A stretch of DNA of 64,000 nucleotides from Bombyx mori. Taxonomy: Eukaryota; Arthropoda; Insecta; Lepidoptera; Bombycidae. The position numbers were made by a program, and so were the translations under genes. Below, in pieces: positions 53,135-63,656 of this stretch; the first letter of the stretch is position 1; the number at the start of each line of letters is the position of its first letter. The notes beneath the pieces are model-generated. The model saw nothing but the letters and a program-made list of their open reading frames with translations, made no database searches and was not told the origin of the DNA. The stretch is from assembly GCF_030269925.1 (NCBI RefSeq), contig NC_085130.1, positions 1,314,501-1,378,500 of the forward strand, read 5' to 3'.

Positions 53135-53428
53135 AGTCATTTCGGATCCTGCCGATCCACTTTCACTGCTTTAGGTTCTTCGAGCACCTGTCACCGTCAT
53201 CGTCAAACTCGTCGAAAACGATAGAGTTTGACGTGCAACCTAGTCTATAGATCTCGCCGGATCTTCTCAGTGGGTCGCGCTTCCGATCCGGTGGTAGATT
53301 CTGCGAAGCACTGCTGTTGCTAGGGTCAGTGTTAGCATCACTCCGGTTTAAGCTCCATGAGCTCACCTACTAGTTAAGGTTACGCTGAAATAGCCTCTCA
53401 AGGCTATCAGCTTAGGTAGGAAAAAAAA
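53135..53428 (+). repeat. Bm1-type SINE
   Basis: Forward, with 5' half (CGGATCCTGCCGATCCAC, GAGCACCTGTCACCG) and core, ending CTTAGGTAGGAAAAAAAAG. Confidence 0.75.
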
Positions 53429-53431
53429 GTC

Positions 53432-53600
53432 CATAGACACAGCCCACTGGGTCGCGATTCCGATCCGGTGGTAGATTCAGCGAAGCACTGCTCTTGCTAG
53501 GGCTAGTGTTAGCAAATTCTCTCAGATTGAGCCCGTGAGCTCACCTACACATTGGTGAAGCTAGCGTAACCTATCGAGGTTACTAGCAGTAAATAAACAA
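53432..53600 (+). repeat. Second Bm1-type copy in tandem
   Basis: Begins CATAGACACAGCCCACTGGG directly after the A tail of the first copy, core present, end diverged. Confidence 0.7.
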
Positions 53601-53616
53601 AACAAAATGTATTTCA

Positions 53617-53885
53617 TACTAGCGACCCGCCCTCACTTCGCTTCGGAAACATTAAATATTATTATTGATAGCTGAGTCCCGCGATGTCACCCGCGGTTAT
53701 TGTCGTACCGCGGGTGACGCCGCGGGGCGAAGCTAGTCTAAAAAAAGTAGCCTAAGTTACTCAATAAATCATCAGCTACCTATCAGTGAAAGTCCCGTCA
53801 AAATCGGTGGAGATTAGCGGAACAAACAGACAGACAGACAGACAAAAATTGTAAAAAATGTTAGTTTGGTGTATGTATGTATGAT
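53617..53885 (+). repeat. CTAGCGACCCGCC-type repeat with hairpin
   Basis: TACTAGCGACCCGCCCTCAC, hairpin CACCCGCGGT/ACCGCGGGTG at about 53690-53715, TCCCGTCAAAATCGGTGG and (CAGA)n. Confidence 0.6.
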
Positions 53886-54588
53886 TGAATATATTATATT
53901 CATATAATGTATTTATTTATTTAAATCAAAATACAGTTTAGCTTTGTAAAACTATAGCAATGGAGTTGCTCTTATAAAGAGAAACAACATTTAAAGCTAT
54001 TGCTTCACCATTATTTTTATATCTTTTTATATTTTAATATTGCAAAAATGCTCTTTTTATGTCTAATGTTCTAATGTTTTTTAATAATCGAAATTCTATT
54101 TGTGTCATCTAAAGAAGAATATTATAAATAACATATTAACCTCTTTTAGGATTAATCGTATAGAGGTTACATTCATATGCATGTAGTAAAAAGTGGTCAT
54201 TTTAATATTACAAACAGACACTCCAATTTTATTTATTTATTTAGATTATAGAATCTCTAATCTTTCTAAATACCAAATTTGAAACAAACGTTCGTAAGTA
54301 AATAAATTTTGAGCGAGATAATTTATTAGAATTTAGCAAAAAAATTACTTAAATCCGCATCATTTAAGATAATATTCAAACTAAAAAAAAATTGTAATTT
54401 ATTTATATGTTGGCACACGTCAGGGATGGCTGAGCGGTAGGTTCCGTCATCACTCGTATTCGATTGAACTCAGCTTAGTCAATAAAATTTTTCAATAATA
54501 ATTATTGAAACTCAACATATAACATACAACTTTCACAATGACAGGGTAAACCGACAGTTTCGTTCGTTCCACATACCGACCGACCGAC
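53886..54588. other. No gene seen
   Basis: AT-rich DNA, nothing recognised. Confidence 0.4.
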
Positions 54589-54612
54589 TGACTGACTGAC
54601 TGACTGACTGTC
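54580..54612. repeat. (GACT)n/(GACC)n tetranucleotide repeat
   Basis: Three ACCG-type units followed by about six ACTG units. Confidence 0.9.
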
Positions 54613-55054
54613 AGAGACTCATTGACTGAGACGGACGGAACGACTGTCTGACACGGAATGCCACGACTCTGTCCACGTACCGCCATTTTATACTGTGGCG
54701 CTACCGAGTCTACCCTACATTTTGTGATATTTATCAAAACAACATTTCATCATTTAAAATAATAGTCAAAACAACGTCTTAATATTACTAAAAGTCGTTA
54801 ACCACGACATATAAATAAAAACACAAAATAATTCACTGACAAATTTATTTATGTATAGGCAAGTCTACCGATTAATGTTACTAAAAATACAATGTTTGTT
54901 AATAAAACTATGTCTTACCTAATATTTTGTGGTCAAGAATGAAAAGTATCACAAGAATATAATAACTAAATGAAGAGTGAATTAAATTAATGTGAGAATC
55001 AGAATATCTGTATATATCTATCTATATAATCTATATATGTATCTATATAAGCTA

Positions 55055-55165
55055 GCGGTAGGCAGCGGCTTGGCTCTGCCCCTGGCATTACTGATGTCCA
55101 TGGGCGACGGTAACCACTCGCCATCAGGTGGGCCGTGCGCTCGTCTGCCTACAATGGCACTAAAA
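55055..55165 (+). repeat. LINE 3' tail (family of 1911-3446)
   Basis: AGCGGTAGGCAGCGGCTTGG through GATGTCCATGGGCGACGGTA and TCGTCTGCCTACAATGGCAC to an A tail. Confidence 0.8.
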
Positions 55166-55439
55166 AAAAAAAAATATAGTTTACATTAGTTGTTAATTAA
55201 GTCACTAAATGTGTTGTTATTACAAATTAAAGTTTTCAGAAAGTCCTGCACAAAATCATGCATACTGCATCTCAAATGATGTACATAAAAATAAAACATA
55301 ATATAAGTCGCTTAACAACAACAAAAAATAGGAAATCAGATTGTAACCTGAAATTGTTTATTTTTAATTAATATAATATTAATGTAGTTATAACTAATAT
55401 AAAACACGATTTAGCTCAGGACTAAAACATCAACTCGAG

Positions 55440-55552
55440 ATCTTGAAAGTCGTTATGGTAATAAGAAGCCGAAACGCATTACTGCTCACGGCTGAAATAG
55501 GTAGGGTGGTAGTACCTACCCGTGCGTACTCACAAGAGGTCCTACCACCAGT
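55440..55552 (-). repeat. Family-A repeat, truncated
   Basis: GAAGCCGAAACGCATTACTG to CACAAGAGGTCCTACCACCA. The following CTGTTGCT is the target site of the next element. Confidence 0.75.
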
Positions 55553-55564
55553 CAACCTGTTGCT

Positions 55565-55830
55565 CAAGGGCGGATCCAGCTTTGGCGCCAGGAGGGGGTC
55601 ACATAGTCAAATTTAGATGCGTTCGTTCCCAAGCGTTTGCCATTATACAAAGTTATTATATTATTATATTAAATTAATTAAATATTGAAGGTATGTAGTT
55701 AAATAAAATCTGTATGGTGACAAAATATATAAATAAAATCATTATATTCAATTAGTGGTCCACCTAAGTCCTGGAACCAGCTCAGGGGGTGGTCATGACC
55801 CCCATGACCCCCCCCCTGGATCCGCCATTG
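55565..55830. mobile_element. hAT-type MITE, family M, copy 2, perfect target duplication
   Basis: Ends CAAGGGCGGATCCAG and CTGGATCCGCCATTG. CTGTTGCT lies on both sides (55557-55564, 55831-55838). 266 bp, no transposase. Confidence 0.88.
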
Positions 55831-55923
55831 CTGTTGCTTGACGTTAGATATTAATAAGAGTCCATAGACATCACTAGCTCATTCAGTAGACCTTGCCCTC
55901 TAACAAAATAATACCTACATTTA

Positions 55924-56083
55924 ATGCTATATATTAATCATTGGTATTTAATTAAAACAGACCGTATTGTGAGAGTTCTTAAGACTAAATTGACTCGAAT
56001 AAGTAATACAGACAATGAAATCGCGGTTCTGTGGGAGCACGCGGACGCGCCCAGCGACGCACCTCGAGACAAACACCATAGAT
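55924..56083 (+). other. Coding-looking segment of unknown identity
   Basis: After ATTAAAACAG the frame reads TDRIVRVLKTKLTRISNTDN, then EIAVLWEHADAPSDAPRDKH with no stop until inside the following MITE. Codon composition looks protein-like at the right, but I recognise no family. It may be an exon or a LINE remnant. Confidence 0.25.
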
Positions 56084-56530
56084 CAGTGGTCGGGGAACTT
56101 TTTTAATTATTACCCCAAAATATTTCTCATGTTGAATTTGTTCTACACACACTCATCTTTTATTATTATTCTCATTAATTCTCTCGCAGGTCTGCTGGAA
56201 GAGATTTCTTAAAGAAATAAGCAGTGCCTTTGTACATAATATTCCTATTACTCTGTACTATGTCTTCTTTTCTGTGTGTACATAAAAAAAAAAAAAAACT
56301 TTTTATGTGCAAGTTGATCTTACCCCATGGCGAAGAACAAAAAAAAACGAAATCGCTTCCTTTTAGCATCTTTCATATTATAGGCCCCATGATAATTTGA
56401 AATCACAACGATTCTAAAGAAGTTTCACTTCAATATATACTTTTTACTGACAAAAGTTTCATTTTTACCCCCCACAAAATTTCATCTTACCCCATTTGGG
56501 ATAATTTACCCCCCGGTTCCCTGACCGCTG
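56084..56530. mobile_element. hAT-type MITE with perfect 8-bp target duplication
   Basis: Ends CAGTGGTCGGGGAACTTTTT and the inverse of CAGCGGTCAGGGAACCGGG. CCATAGAT flanks it on both sides (56076-56083, 56531-56538). TTACCCC motifs occur near both ends. 447 bp, no transposase. Confidence 0.88.
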
Positions 56531-56538
56531 CCATAGAT

Positions 56539-57509
56539 AATACACATAAATTAATTATAGATAAGCAACTCGAGCACTCAACAAAAAATGTTTAGCGGCG
56601 TCGGCCACTAGATGGCTTCGCTTCGATTAGTTTCTTATTGCTCCTGTAGATGGCAGCAACATATTACCTAACCTATATTTTATTTGTGATAAAGGATTTT
56701 GTAAATTTTTAATAACCACAACTTGATAAAATTTAATCAATTTATCTATAACAAATAAAGACTTGTATGGTTTTTTATTTATTTTCTGTGTTTAGTAAGT
56801 TAAACAGTTATTAAATGCCTTAACTTTAACAACATATAAGTTTAGGGGCATCCGCCACAAGATGTCGCTAGTTTCCATGCAAACACAATATTTGTCTTAA
56901 AGAGCCTTAAAAAATACAGCGCCACTGCGCCATGTGCGCAAAGTTATAACAAGATAAACTATAGACAAACATTACTATACAAAAATTTAGAATATGTATA
57001 ATATATACATGTCGAGGGGTGAAATGATAATCGGTTTGAGCGACATTTTACTTTTGTAATTAAGGGTGCATTTTATTTGGTATCAGCATCAAAAATTCGA
57101 TATTTTTAATTGAACCTCAATTAAGTTTACTCTATTCAAATGGCTGAAGATATTTTTTTATTGTGACATTTTTTTCCAAATTAAAATTGCAAAAATTGCA
57201 AAACCAAATAACCGTTCCACCCTCAATATATATTAATTATAAATGTTTTTTTTTCTCTCTTAAAAATTTAAATAAATTAATTAACTTCATAAATGTTTTT
57301 TAATATAGGAGTATTTCGTAATGAGAATGTTACAGAAATTTAAAATTATTGAGAAGTTCCGCCCAAAATCGTTAATGATTTTAAGATTTCTAAATAATTA
57401 TAATATTATATATATTAATTGGCATTATGTTAGCCTATATACACATGTATAACCAACGTGCGCGAGAAAGTTGTTTAATGCATAAAAAACATTATTATAG
57501 TTGATATAA
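56539..57509. other. No gene seen
   Basis: AT-rich DNA without a recognised feature. Confidence 0.4.
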
Positions 57510-57511
57510 GG

Positions 57512-57605
57512 CAGCGTTTTCCAAAGTGGGCGATAACGCCCCCTTGTGGGCGCAAGGTCTTGGGGGCAGTAAGAGACCCAGAAAATAAATGGGGGCTTGG
57601 GAGGC
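57512..57605. repeat. hAT-like element, left end only
   Basis: CAGCGTTTTCCAAAGTGGGC, then GCCCCCTTGTGGGC. The CAGnG..TTTTCAAAGTGGG style end is hAT-like. The right end is replaced by a family-G piece. Confidence 0.45.
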
Positions 57606-57611
57606 GATTTG

Positions 57612-57762
57612 CGGTCGTCAGCGCAAAAATGACCTAACCCAAAAAAAAATATATATTCGTGCTTGCAATATATATTGCAATTTATTGAAAACCTAATAAA
57701 TTTTGATGCACCATCAGCCAATCCCTAGTTTCACCCACGTAGATAACAGATGACTTTGTAGG
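57612..57762. repeat. Family-G TIR element, truncated
   Basis: GTCGTCAGCGCAAAAATGAC, then TAAATTTTGATGCACCATCA and TTTCACCCACGTAGATAACA, the end regions of the 3546 element. Truncated by a LINE tail. Confidence 0.6.
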
Positions 57763-57764
57763 CA

Positions 57765-57855
57765 TACGAGCTTACGGCCCACCTGATGGTAAGTGGTTAC
57801 CGTCGCTCATAGACATCAGCAATGCCAGGGGTAGAGCCAAGCCGCTGCCTACCAT
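57765..57855 (-). repeat. LINE 3' tail (family of 1911-3446)
   Basis: Reverse: GAGCTTACGGCCCACCTGAT to CAAGCCGCTGCCTACCATTA. Confidence 0.75.
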
Positions 57856-58569
57856 TAACTCATGTCCGTGAGGCCGCATGAGATCAAGACCAATGAATAC
57901 CAAGTCCCAATGTTGTCCCTAAGCATGGACATGCTGACGGTGCGGATGAGGTATTTTCGAGAGGCAAGATTCGACTTCTTTAAAGTGCGCATGAGCACTG
58001 ATGAGCCTCACAAAGGGCCAACCCTAAGCCCCCAGAGGACAGTCGCGCAGGGAGCTTTTTAAAGCTCACGACGCAATCAACGACATAACAAATTTTGAAC
58101 TTTGGTAACATTATTTCTAATTCTAATTTAAGTACAGTCGTTATATAACAAATAAATAAAAAAATTGCGACAAAAAGAGATTCCACCACGAGATTATAAC
58201 ACGTTTTTAACATAAACAATATGACCAGAATATTTGCTTTTAGTTGATGGATCTCTATTTAGTTTATCGAATATCCACATCCCTATGGTGCTCTGTGTTC
58301 CTTGACCACATCACTAGTATAGTGGAATACTGTGTGCACGTCATTGAGGCGTGAGACGCGACCGGGTCAAGCGATTTCTTATATATACATGTAGATTTAA
58401 CTGCGAGCACAATCTTGTAAGTCTAGTGAGTAATATTTGCGTATGTACTGGCGACACCCCGCGCGGTCCCGCTGAGCCGTGCCAGCACTGTTACTGTTGA
58501 TTAGTATTATGATGAATAGAAAATCTCATCTTTCAAATTTATATTCGAGATTAGTTACTAGTGAGTGTA
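57856..58569. other. No supported gene
   Basis: A 66-codon forward frame at 57862 (MSVRPHEIKTNEYQVPML..) has no family I know. The rest is AT-rich. Confidence 0.3.
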
Positions 58570-61500
58570 CTATATTTTGCAGTAACAGTACTTGTTGAGG
58601 TGGGGGTGCGTGGCGCTGATGCAGCTGGGCTCGTCGTTGTACCTGAAATCACCAATAATAAATCTTGGTAATCACCAATAATATATCTCGGAAATCATCA
58701 ATAATATATCTAGGAAATCACCAATAATATATCTAGGAAATCACCAATAATATATCTAGGAAATCACCAATATTATTGAGGATCGTACAGTCCCCGACAA
58801 AAAGCAGTGCCCATCGACTGTACGGAGACGACTTCGGCGGGGACTGTACCGACCAGTTCAATAAAATCAATGTAGTGTACGTACGCGTTCGTCCTGGATA
58901 TGTCTCTGGACTCGATGAGGAACTTGTCCTCCTTTCTCAGGTACGCGAGCGAGGCCTCGTATATCCCCTCGCCGGGACCGACGGAGATCTGAAAGGTGAG
59001 GAACTTCAGCAATGGTGCGGTCGGGAGCCCAGGAGCTCAGCTCAACAGAATTTGCTACCACCAGCCCTAGCAAGAGCAGTGCTTCGGTGAATCTACTATC
59101 GGATCGGTATCGCGAAATATTTTGATAATATCCTGCAAAGCACCCCACGCTTTTTTTTTTACAATAAAATCATTTTTTCTTAGACTATTTTTAATTCAAA
59201 TTTATTAAAATTTATTTTCTATTTTTACACGCTTCAATTGTATGTATGTTTGTATGTTAGTAACTGACTCCTTTAGACGCGATTTAAACCCACTTTAAAC
59301 GGCCAGATTTCATTCTAACTTTGTAGATTTATCGAGGACCGATGACAATACACTAATTAAATAAGATTATTCCATTTTTCAATTTGCAAAATAAGATTTT
59401 TGCCAATTTATATAATTTTTATCTATAGTCGATAAAGCAGGAATTGATGTTAAAGTACTTAATAGTTTTAAAAATACGTTTATATAGAAAATTTAACTAA
59501 AAAATGAAAAATAAATAATAGTTAAAAAAAATAAAAACACGATTTATATAAAATTCAACTCAAAAATAGAAAATAAATTTTAATAAATTTAAATTGAAAA
59601 TGGTGTAAAAAAAATATATATTTTATTTTAAAAAAAGTGTGGTGTGCTTTTTAAGATATTATTGAAATAATAATTCTTCAACAATTCAATAATTCTATAA
59701 CCTGTCAGAAATTCTATAATCTGTCAGAAAAATATTTATAACTATGTACTAATAACACCATGCAGTTTAGTTTTTTTAAACTATTATTTATTTGTTTTAG
59801 TTGAATTTTCTATAAAAGCGTTTTTTTTAAAGTTCTTTTAAACTATTATTTATTTATTTTCAATAAAGTCAAATCAAACAGTAATGTCAATTCGAAATAG
59901 TAATGTCACAGTCGCAGCTAGTACATACCTTGACCTGCAAGTTCTCCCTGTTGACCTTGAGCTTGGCCCCGAACTTCCCCACGTAGCCGTCCGCGTCCTT
60001 GGCCTCGATGAAGGAGAGCACCCTACTGTTGGCGTGGGCCCTCAGCACCCAGTGCACCGCGGACAGCGTGCGGGGGACGCACGACGCTCTGGAGGGACAA
60101 AGGGGGGCCTTATTGGGGGACCACACTGGCATGGGGTGGATGGGTGCCACCTGGCGTTGTGGTTAGTGAAGCCCATAGACATCTACAACGTAAATGCGCC
60201 ACTCACCTTGAGATATAAGTTCTAAGGTCTCAGTATAGTTACAACGGCTGCCCCACCCTTCATATATTTTAAAAGCAGTAATGCGTTTCGGTTTGAAGGG
60301 TGAGGCAGCCGTTGTATCTATACTGAGACCTTAGAACTCACATCTCAAGGTGGGTGACGCATTTACGTTGTAGATGTCTATGGGCTCCGGTAACCGTTTA
60401 ACACCAGGTGGGCTGTGGGCTCGTCCACCTAAGCAATAAAAAAAAAATGTGTGGCACTCGGGAACTGCCGCGGTAAAGCTATTTCATAGTATTTTTTATC
60501 AACTTATGCAATTATAATTAGACAATGATAGTTTAATATTAAAACATTAATAAAACAAGACCACGCTATATTAAACATTAATAAAAGCAAAAGCTTAACT
60601 GTCCCCTTCACACTCATAAGCTAGACCGCACGAGAAAGAGATGGGCAGACTTTTCATGATGCGCATACAGTGTGACGTCACTCCACGCGCTTATTCACAA
60701 ACACTACACAAGCGCAACGTGTGAATGTGTTGAACGCGAGCTACATGGTAGGCGGAGTGAGGGGTGTATGGTTTTTTTCGTTACGGAATTTCATGATTCG
60801 GTCGCCGCGCTCAAGGCTCGCGATAAAATCTATGCAATAGCTTAAAAGTTTGATATATCGAAAAATATCGATGTATATTTGAAAGGAACATCCGTAGTCC
60901 TGACCTTTTGGGCTCGGTGAGCGTGTTGATGTATTGCAGTAGCGCGCGGGGGGCGGCGGCGTGCAGCGGGTCGGCGGGGGGCACGGGGCTCCAGCGCATG
61001 CACGCGCACCAGTGCGGCTCAATGCCCGCCTCGCTGCACGACCGGTTCCGCGGGATCTGGACACAACACTACATCTGACGCCGCCACGTATCTACTCAAG
61101 CTTGTGCTGTACTGGAGCGTCTCATATCTCAAGCTGGCCCGTGCAAGAGGTCCATTTTTTTTTTAAATCTTAGATGGTTGGACGAGCTCACAGCCCACCT
61201 GGTGTTAAGTGGTTACTGGAGCCCATAGACATCTACAACGTAAATACGCCACCCACCTTGAGATATAAGTACTAAGGTCTCAAGTATAGTTACAACGGCT
61301 GCCCCACCCTTCAAACCGAAATGCATTACTGCTTCACGGCAGAAATAAGCAGGGTGGTCGTACCTACCCGTGCGGACTCACAAGAGGTCCTACCACCAGT
61401 AAAAATATGGACCGTGGACTTCATGTTGTATTTATTGGTCCCGGTAAGCATTTACCGCAGGTGACCTGCAACTCTGCCCCCCGTACAGTGCCAACTGAAG

Positions 61501-63191
61501 ATAAAAATCTCAATCCCGCTCCAATTGTAAATTTATATTAAAATATTTAGTTTTGTAACAATTGATAGTTCTGAGTATGAGACCGAGTTCAAAGAGAGCT
61601 CCTTACATTTATGTCAACCTGGTACTTTCGAGAGGTGTTTAGACGCGTAACTTCACTCTGCTTAGACGAGCAGACAGCTCACTTGAGCATAAGCACGCGA
61701 ACTTAGGGTCAGATACGTGTGCGCATGTAATGGTAAGTGGTACTCGGACCTCAAACCAATGCCACCTTGAGACATGAGGTCGAAGTTTCTAAGACGACTT
61801 GCGAGAGAATCAGAATCACAATATTTTTAGTTTCGTCATTGTTTGAGTATTGACACTATCAGTGTGTTGTCGATACGCGAATTCTCACAAACGTATCGAT
61901 GTTTTACTGAAGATTTTTCAAGATGTGCATCGTTATCATCACGTTGTTCCACTTTCACGACGTTGGAAGCTGTAATCCCTCTCTCTCTCTCACTCTCCCC
62001 CTCTCTCTCTATATTTTTCTCTCCCCCTCTCTCTCACTCTCCCTCCCCTCTTTATCTCCCTCTCTCTCCCTCTGTATCTTTCTCTCCCCCTCTCTCACTT
62101 TCTCTCTCAGTCACTCTCATTCTCTCTCCCTCTCTCTTTCCTCTCGTCCCTTAATCAAATTGAATTTCCCCTGGTAAAGCGTGGGCTGACGGATGCAACT
62201 GACCGGCTGCAGCAGGGAGAGCGCGCGCGGCAGGTCGGCGCCGGGCACGGTGTAGGCGGGGGGCGGGGCGGGGCGGCGCAGCGCGTCGAGCAGCGTGGCG
62301 TGCACGTCGTGCGGCGTGGTGAGCGCGGCGCGGTTGTGTCGCAGCGCTTCGAGCACGGCGGGCCGCGCGCGCACCAGCCGCGCCGCCGGGACCACCACCA
62401 TCAGCGGTAGACGCTCCTCCAGCTTGCCTTGCAGCGTGTTGCGGACCTTCGAGTACCTGGAAATGTAGTCTTTATTAATACGTGAAGCAAAAACTTTGTA
62501 CCCCTATACTGGTGGTAGGACCTCTTGTGAGTCCGCGCGGGTAGATACCACCACTCCGCCTATTTCTGCTGTGACGCAGTAATGCGTTTCAGTTAGAATG
62601 ATGGGGCAGCCGTTGTAACTATACTTAAGACCTTAGAACTCATATCTCAAGGTGGGTGGCGCATTTACGTTGTGGATGTCTATGGGCTCCAGTAACCACT
62701 TAACATCAGGTGGGTCGTGAGCTTGTACAATACAAAGTTTTTGCTTCACGTGTTAATATATAGATAACAAAAAAAAAGTCATAGAATAATAATAAATCTT
62801 GGTGACAAGCTAACTTCTGCACTAACGCTACGTTGTCCATAAATTTGGGTGGGATTTCTTATTATTTACTTTTTTATCTTTTAATAAATTTGTGACTGTG
62901 AAATAATATTCAATTCGGATTACACCTTTCCCATCCGCTGCACATCCTATGTCATGAATCAAATTTTTACCTGTAATTAAAAAATAATCTAGGTCGGGTA
63001 TAGTTGTAATAATACCTGGGTCCGTGGTCGCCCATCACGAATAGCATGGTGTTCTCAAGCCTTCCTTGTTCCTTGAACAGCTTCAAGAAGTCGACAGTGT
63101 CATCGTCAGCTGTCGATATCATGTTGATGTCATCATGAGTTATGTCGGCTATGAAGGTGAAGCAAAACTTCTTGCCGTCCAAACGAAAGAA
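58570..63191 (-). CDS. DUF229-type (sulfatase-fold) protein, last six exons
   Basis: Reverse-strand exons in gene order: 63016-63191, 62204-62456, 60905-61056, 59929-60088, 58885-58988 and 58570-58642. Consensus splice sites and continuous phase give 305 codons to the stop at 58570. The first exon has FCFTFIADITHDDINMISTA, DDDTVDFLKL, then MLFVMGDHGPRY, a metal-binding DHG motif of the alkaline-phosphatase/sulfatase fold. RNTLQGKLEERLPLMVVVPA follows, then CAC..W-containing segments. The end ISRTNAYNDEPSC..NKYCYC is the cysteine-rich C-terminus seen in DUF229 proteins, a metazoan family of uncertain substrate. The 5' exons, with the signal peptide or membrane anchor and the catalytic nucleophile, lie beyond the right edge. 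GC-rich codon use contrasts with the AT-rich introns. Confidence 0.85.
58646..58775. repeat. ~23-bp minisatellite in last DUF229-gene intron
   Basis: Five to six units of AATCACCAATAATATATCTA with G-rich junctions, the central units nearly identical. Confidence 0.9.
58789..58851. repeat. Short inverted repeat next to minisatellite
   Basis: GTACAGTCCCC and GGGGACTGTAC flank about 40 bp with a second internal GACTGTACGGAG. Confidence 0.7.
59040..59118 (-). repeat. Bm1-type SINE fragment
   Basis: Reverse: CAACAGAATTTGCTACCACC, AGAGCAGTGCTTCGGTGAATC. Core truncated. Confidence 0.6.
59440..59875. repeat. Palindromic AT-rich repeat, family L, copy 3
   Basis: TTTAACTAAAAAATGAAAAA and AATAATAGTTAAAAAAAAT at the left pair with TTTTTTTAAACTATTATTTA and GTTTTAGTTGAATTTTCTAT at the right. 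Lies in a DUF229-gene intron. Confidence 0.55.
60160..60265 (-). repeat. Family-A fragment, reverse
   Basis: GAAGCCCATAGACATCTACA to GGCTGCCCCACCCTTCA; together with the next entry it forms a hairpin. Confidence 0.8.
60270..60445 (+). repeat. Family-A repeat, forward
   Basis: AGCAGTAATGCGTTTCGGTT to CCACCTAAGCAATAAAAAAA, inverted to the preceding fragment with only a few bases between. Confidence 0.8.
61153..61402 (-). repeat. Family-A repeat
   Basis: Reverse, near full-length, T-rich left end to GAGGTCCTACCACCAGTA. In a DUF229-gene intron. Confidence 0.85.
61684..62155 (+). repeat. Dispersed repeat with (CT)n tail, family Q, copy 1
   Basis: TTGAGCATAAGCACGCGAAC through GACACTATCAGTGTGTTGTC and TCACAAACGTATCGATGTTT to GACGTTGGAAGCTGTAATCC, then about 170 bp of CT-rich microsatellite. 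The inverse is at 63590-64000. Confidence 0.75.
62478..62757. repeat. Foldback arms around a family-A copy
   Basis: TTAATACGTGAAGCAAAAAC, then TTTGTA at the left, and TACAAAGTTTTTGCTTCACG, then TGTTAATA at the right. The left arm also matches the start of family N (ACTTTGTACCCCT). Confidence 0.7.
62503..62730 (+). repeat. Family-A repeat
   Basis: Forward copy, TACTGGTGGTAGGACCTCTT to CATCAGGTGGGTCGTGAGC, lying in the loop of the foldback. The A tail is missing. Confidence 0.8.
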
Positions 63192-63299
63192 CTGGAAACA
63201 TTCGTGTGAGGAGGTTAGGGAACATCAGTCCGGCTTATAGGACTTTTTGGCGGGAACGCGAGGAGTGAAGTTTTATTTTTTTCGAGATCGTAAATATTT

Positions 63300-63540
63300 T
63301 ACTGGTGGTAGGGACCTCTTGTGAGTACACACGGGTAGGTACCACCACCCCGCCTATTTCTGCTGTGAAGCAGTAATGCGTTTCGGGTTGAAGGGTGGGG
63401 CAGCTGTTCTAACTATACTGAGACCTTAGAACTTATATCTCAAGGTGTGTGGCGCATTTACGTTGTAGATGTCTACGGGCTCCAGTAACCACTTAACACC
63501 AGGTTGGCTGTGAGCTCGTCCGCACATCTAAGTGTTAAAA
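63300..63540 (+). repeat. Family-A repeat
   Basis: Forward copy from ACTGGTGGTAGGGACCTCTT to CACATCTAAGTGTTAAAAAA. It lies just outside the first visible DUF229-gene exon. Confidence 0.85.
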
Positions 63541-63589
63541 AAAATATCCAAAGGACTTGTTATATTTAGTCACGTGTCCTTGCACAATA

Positions 63590-63603
63590 TAGAAGAAAGA
63601 GAT

Positions 63604-63656
<53 letters not shown>

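Noticed and set aside
58776..60225. Forward-strand frames of 104 and 113 codons
   Set aside because: Antisense to DUF229-gene exons, which have consistent splice sites and phase on the other strand.
61843..62177. Serine/leucine/proline-rich frames of 84-103 codons
   Set aside because: Produced by translation of the CT-rich microsatellite.
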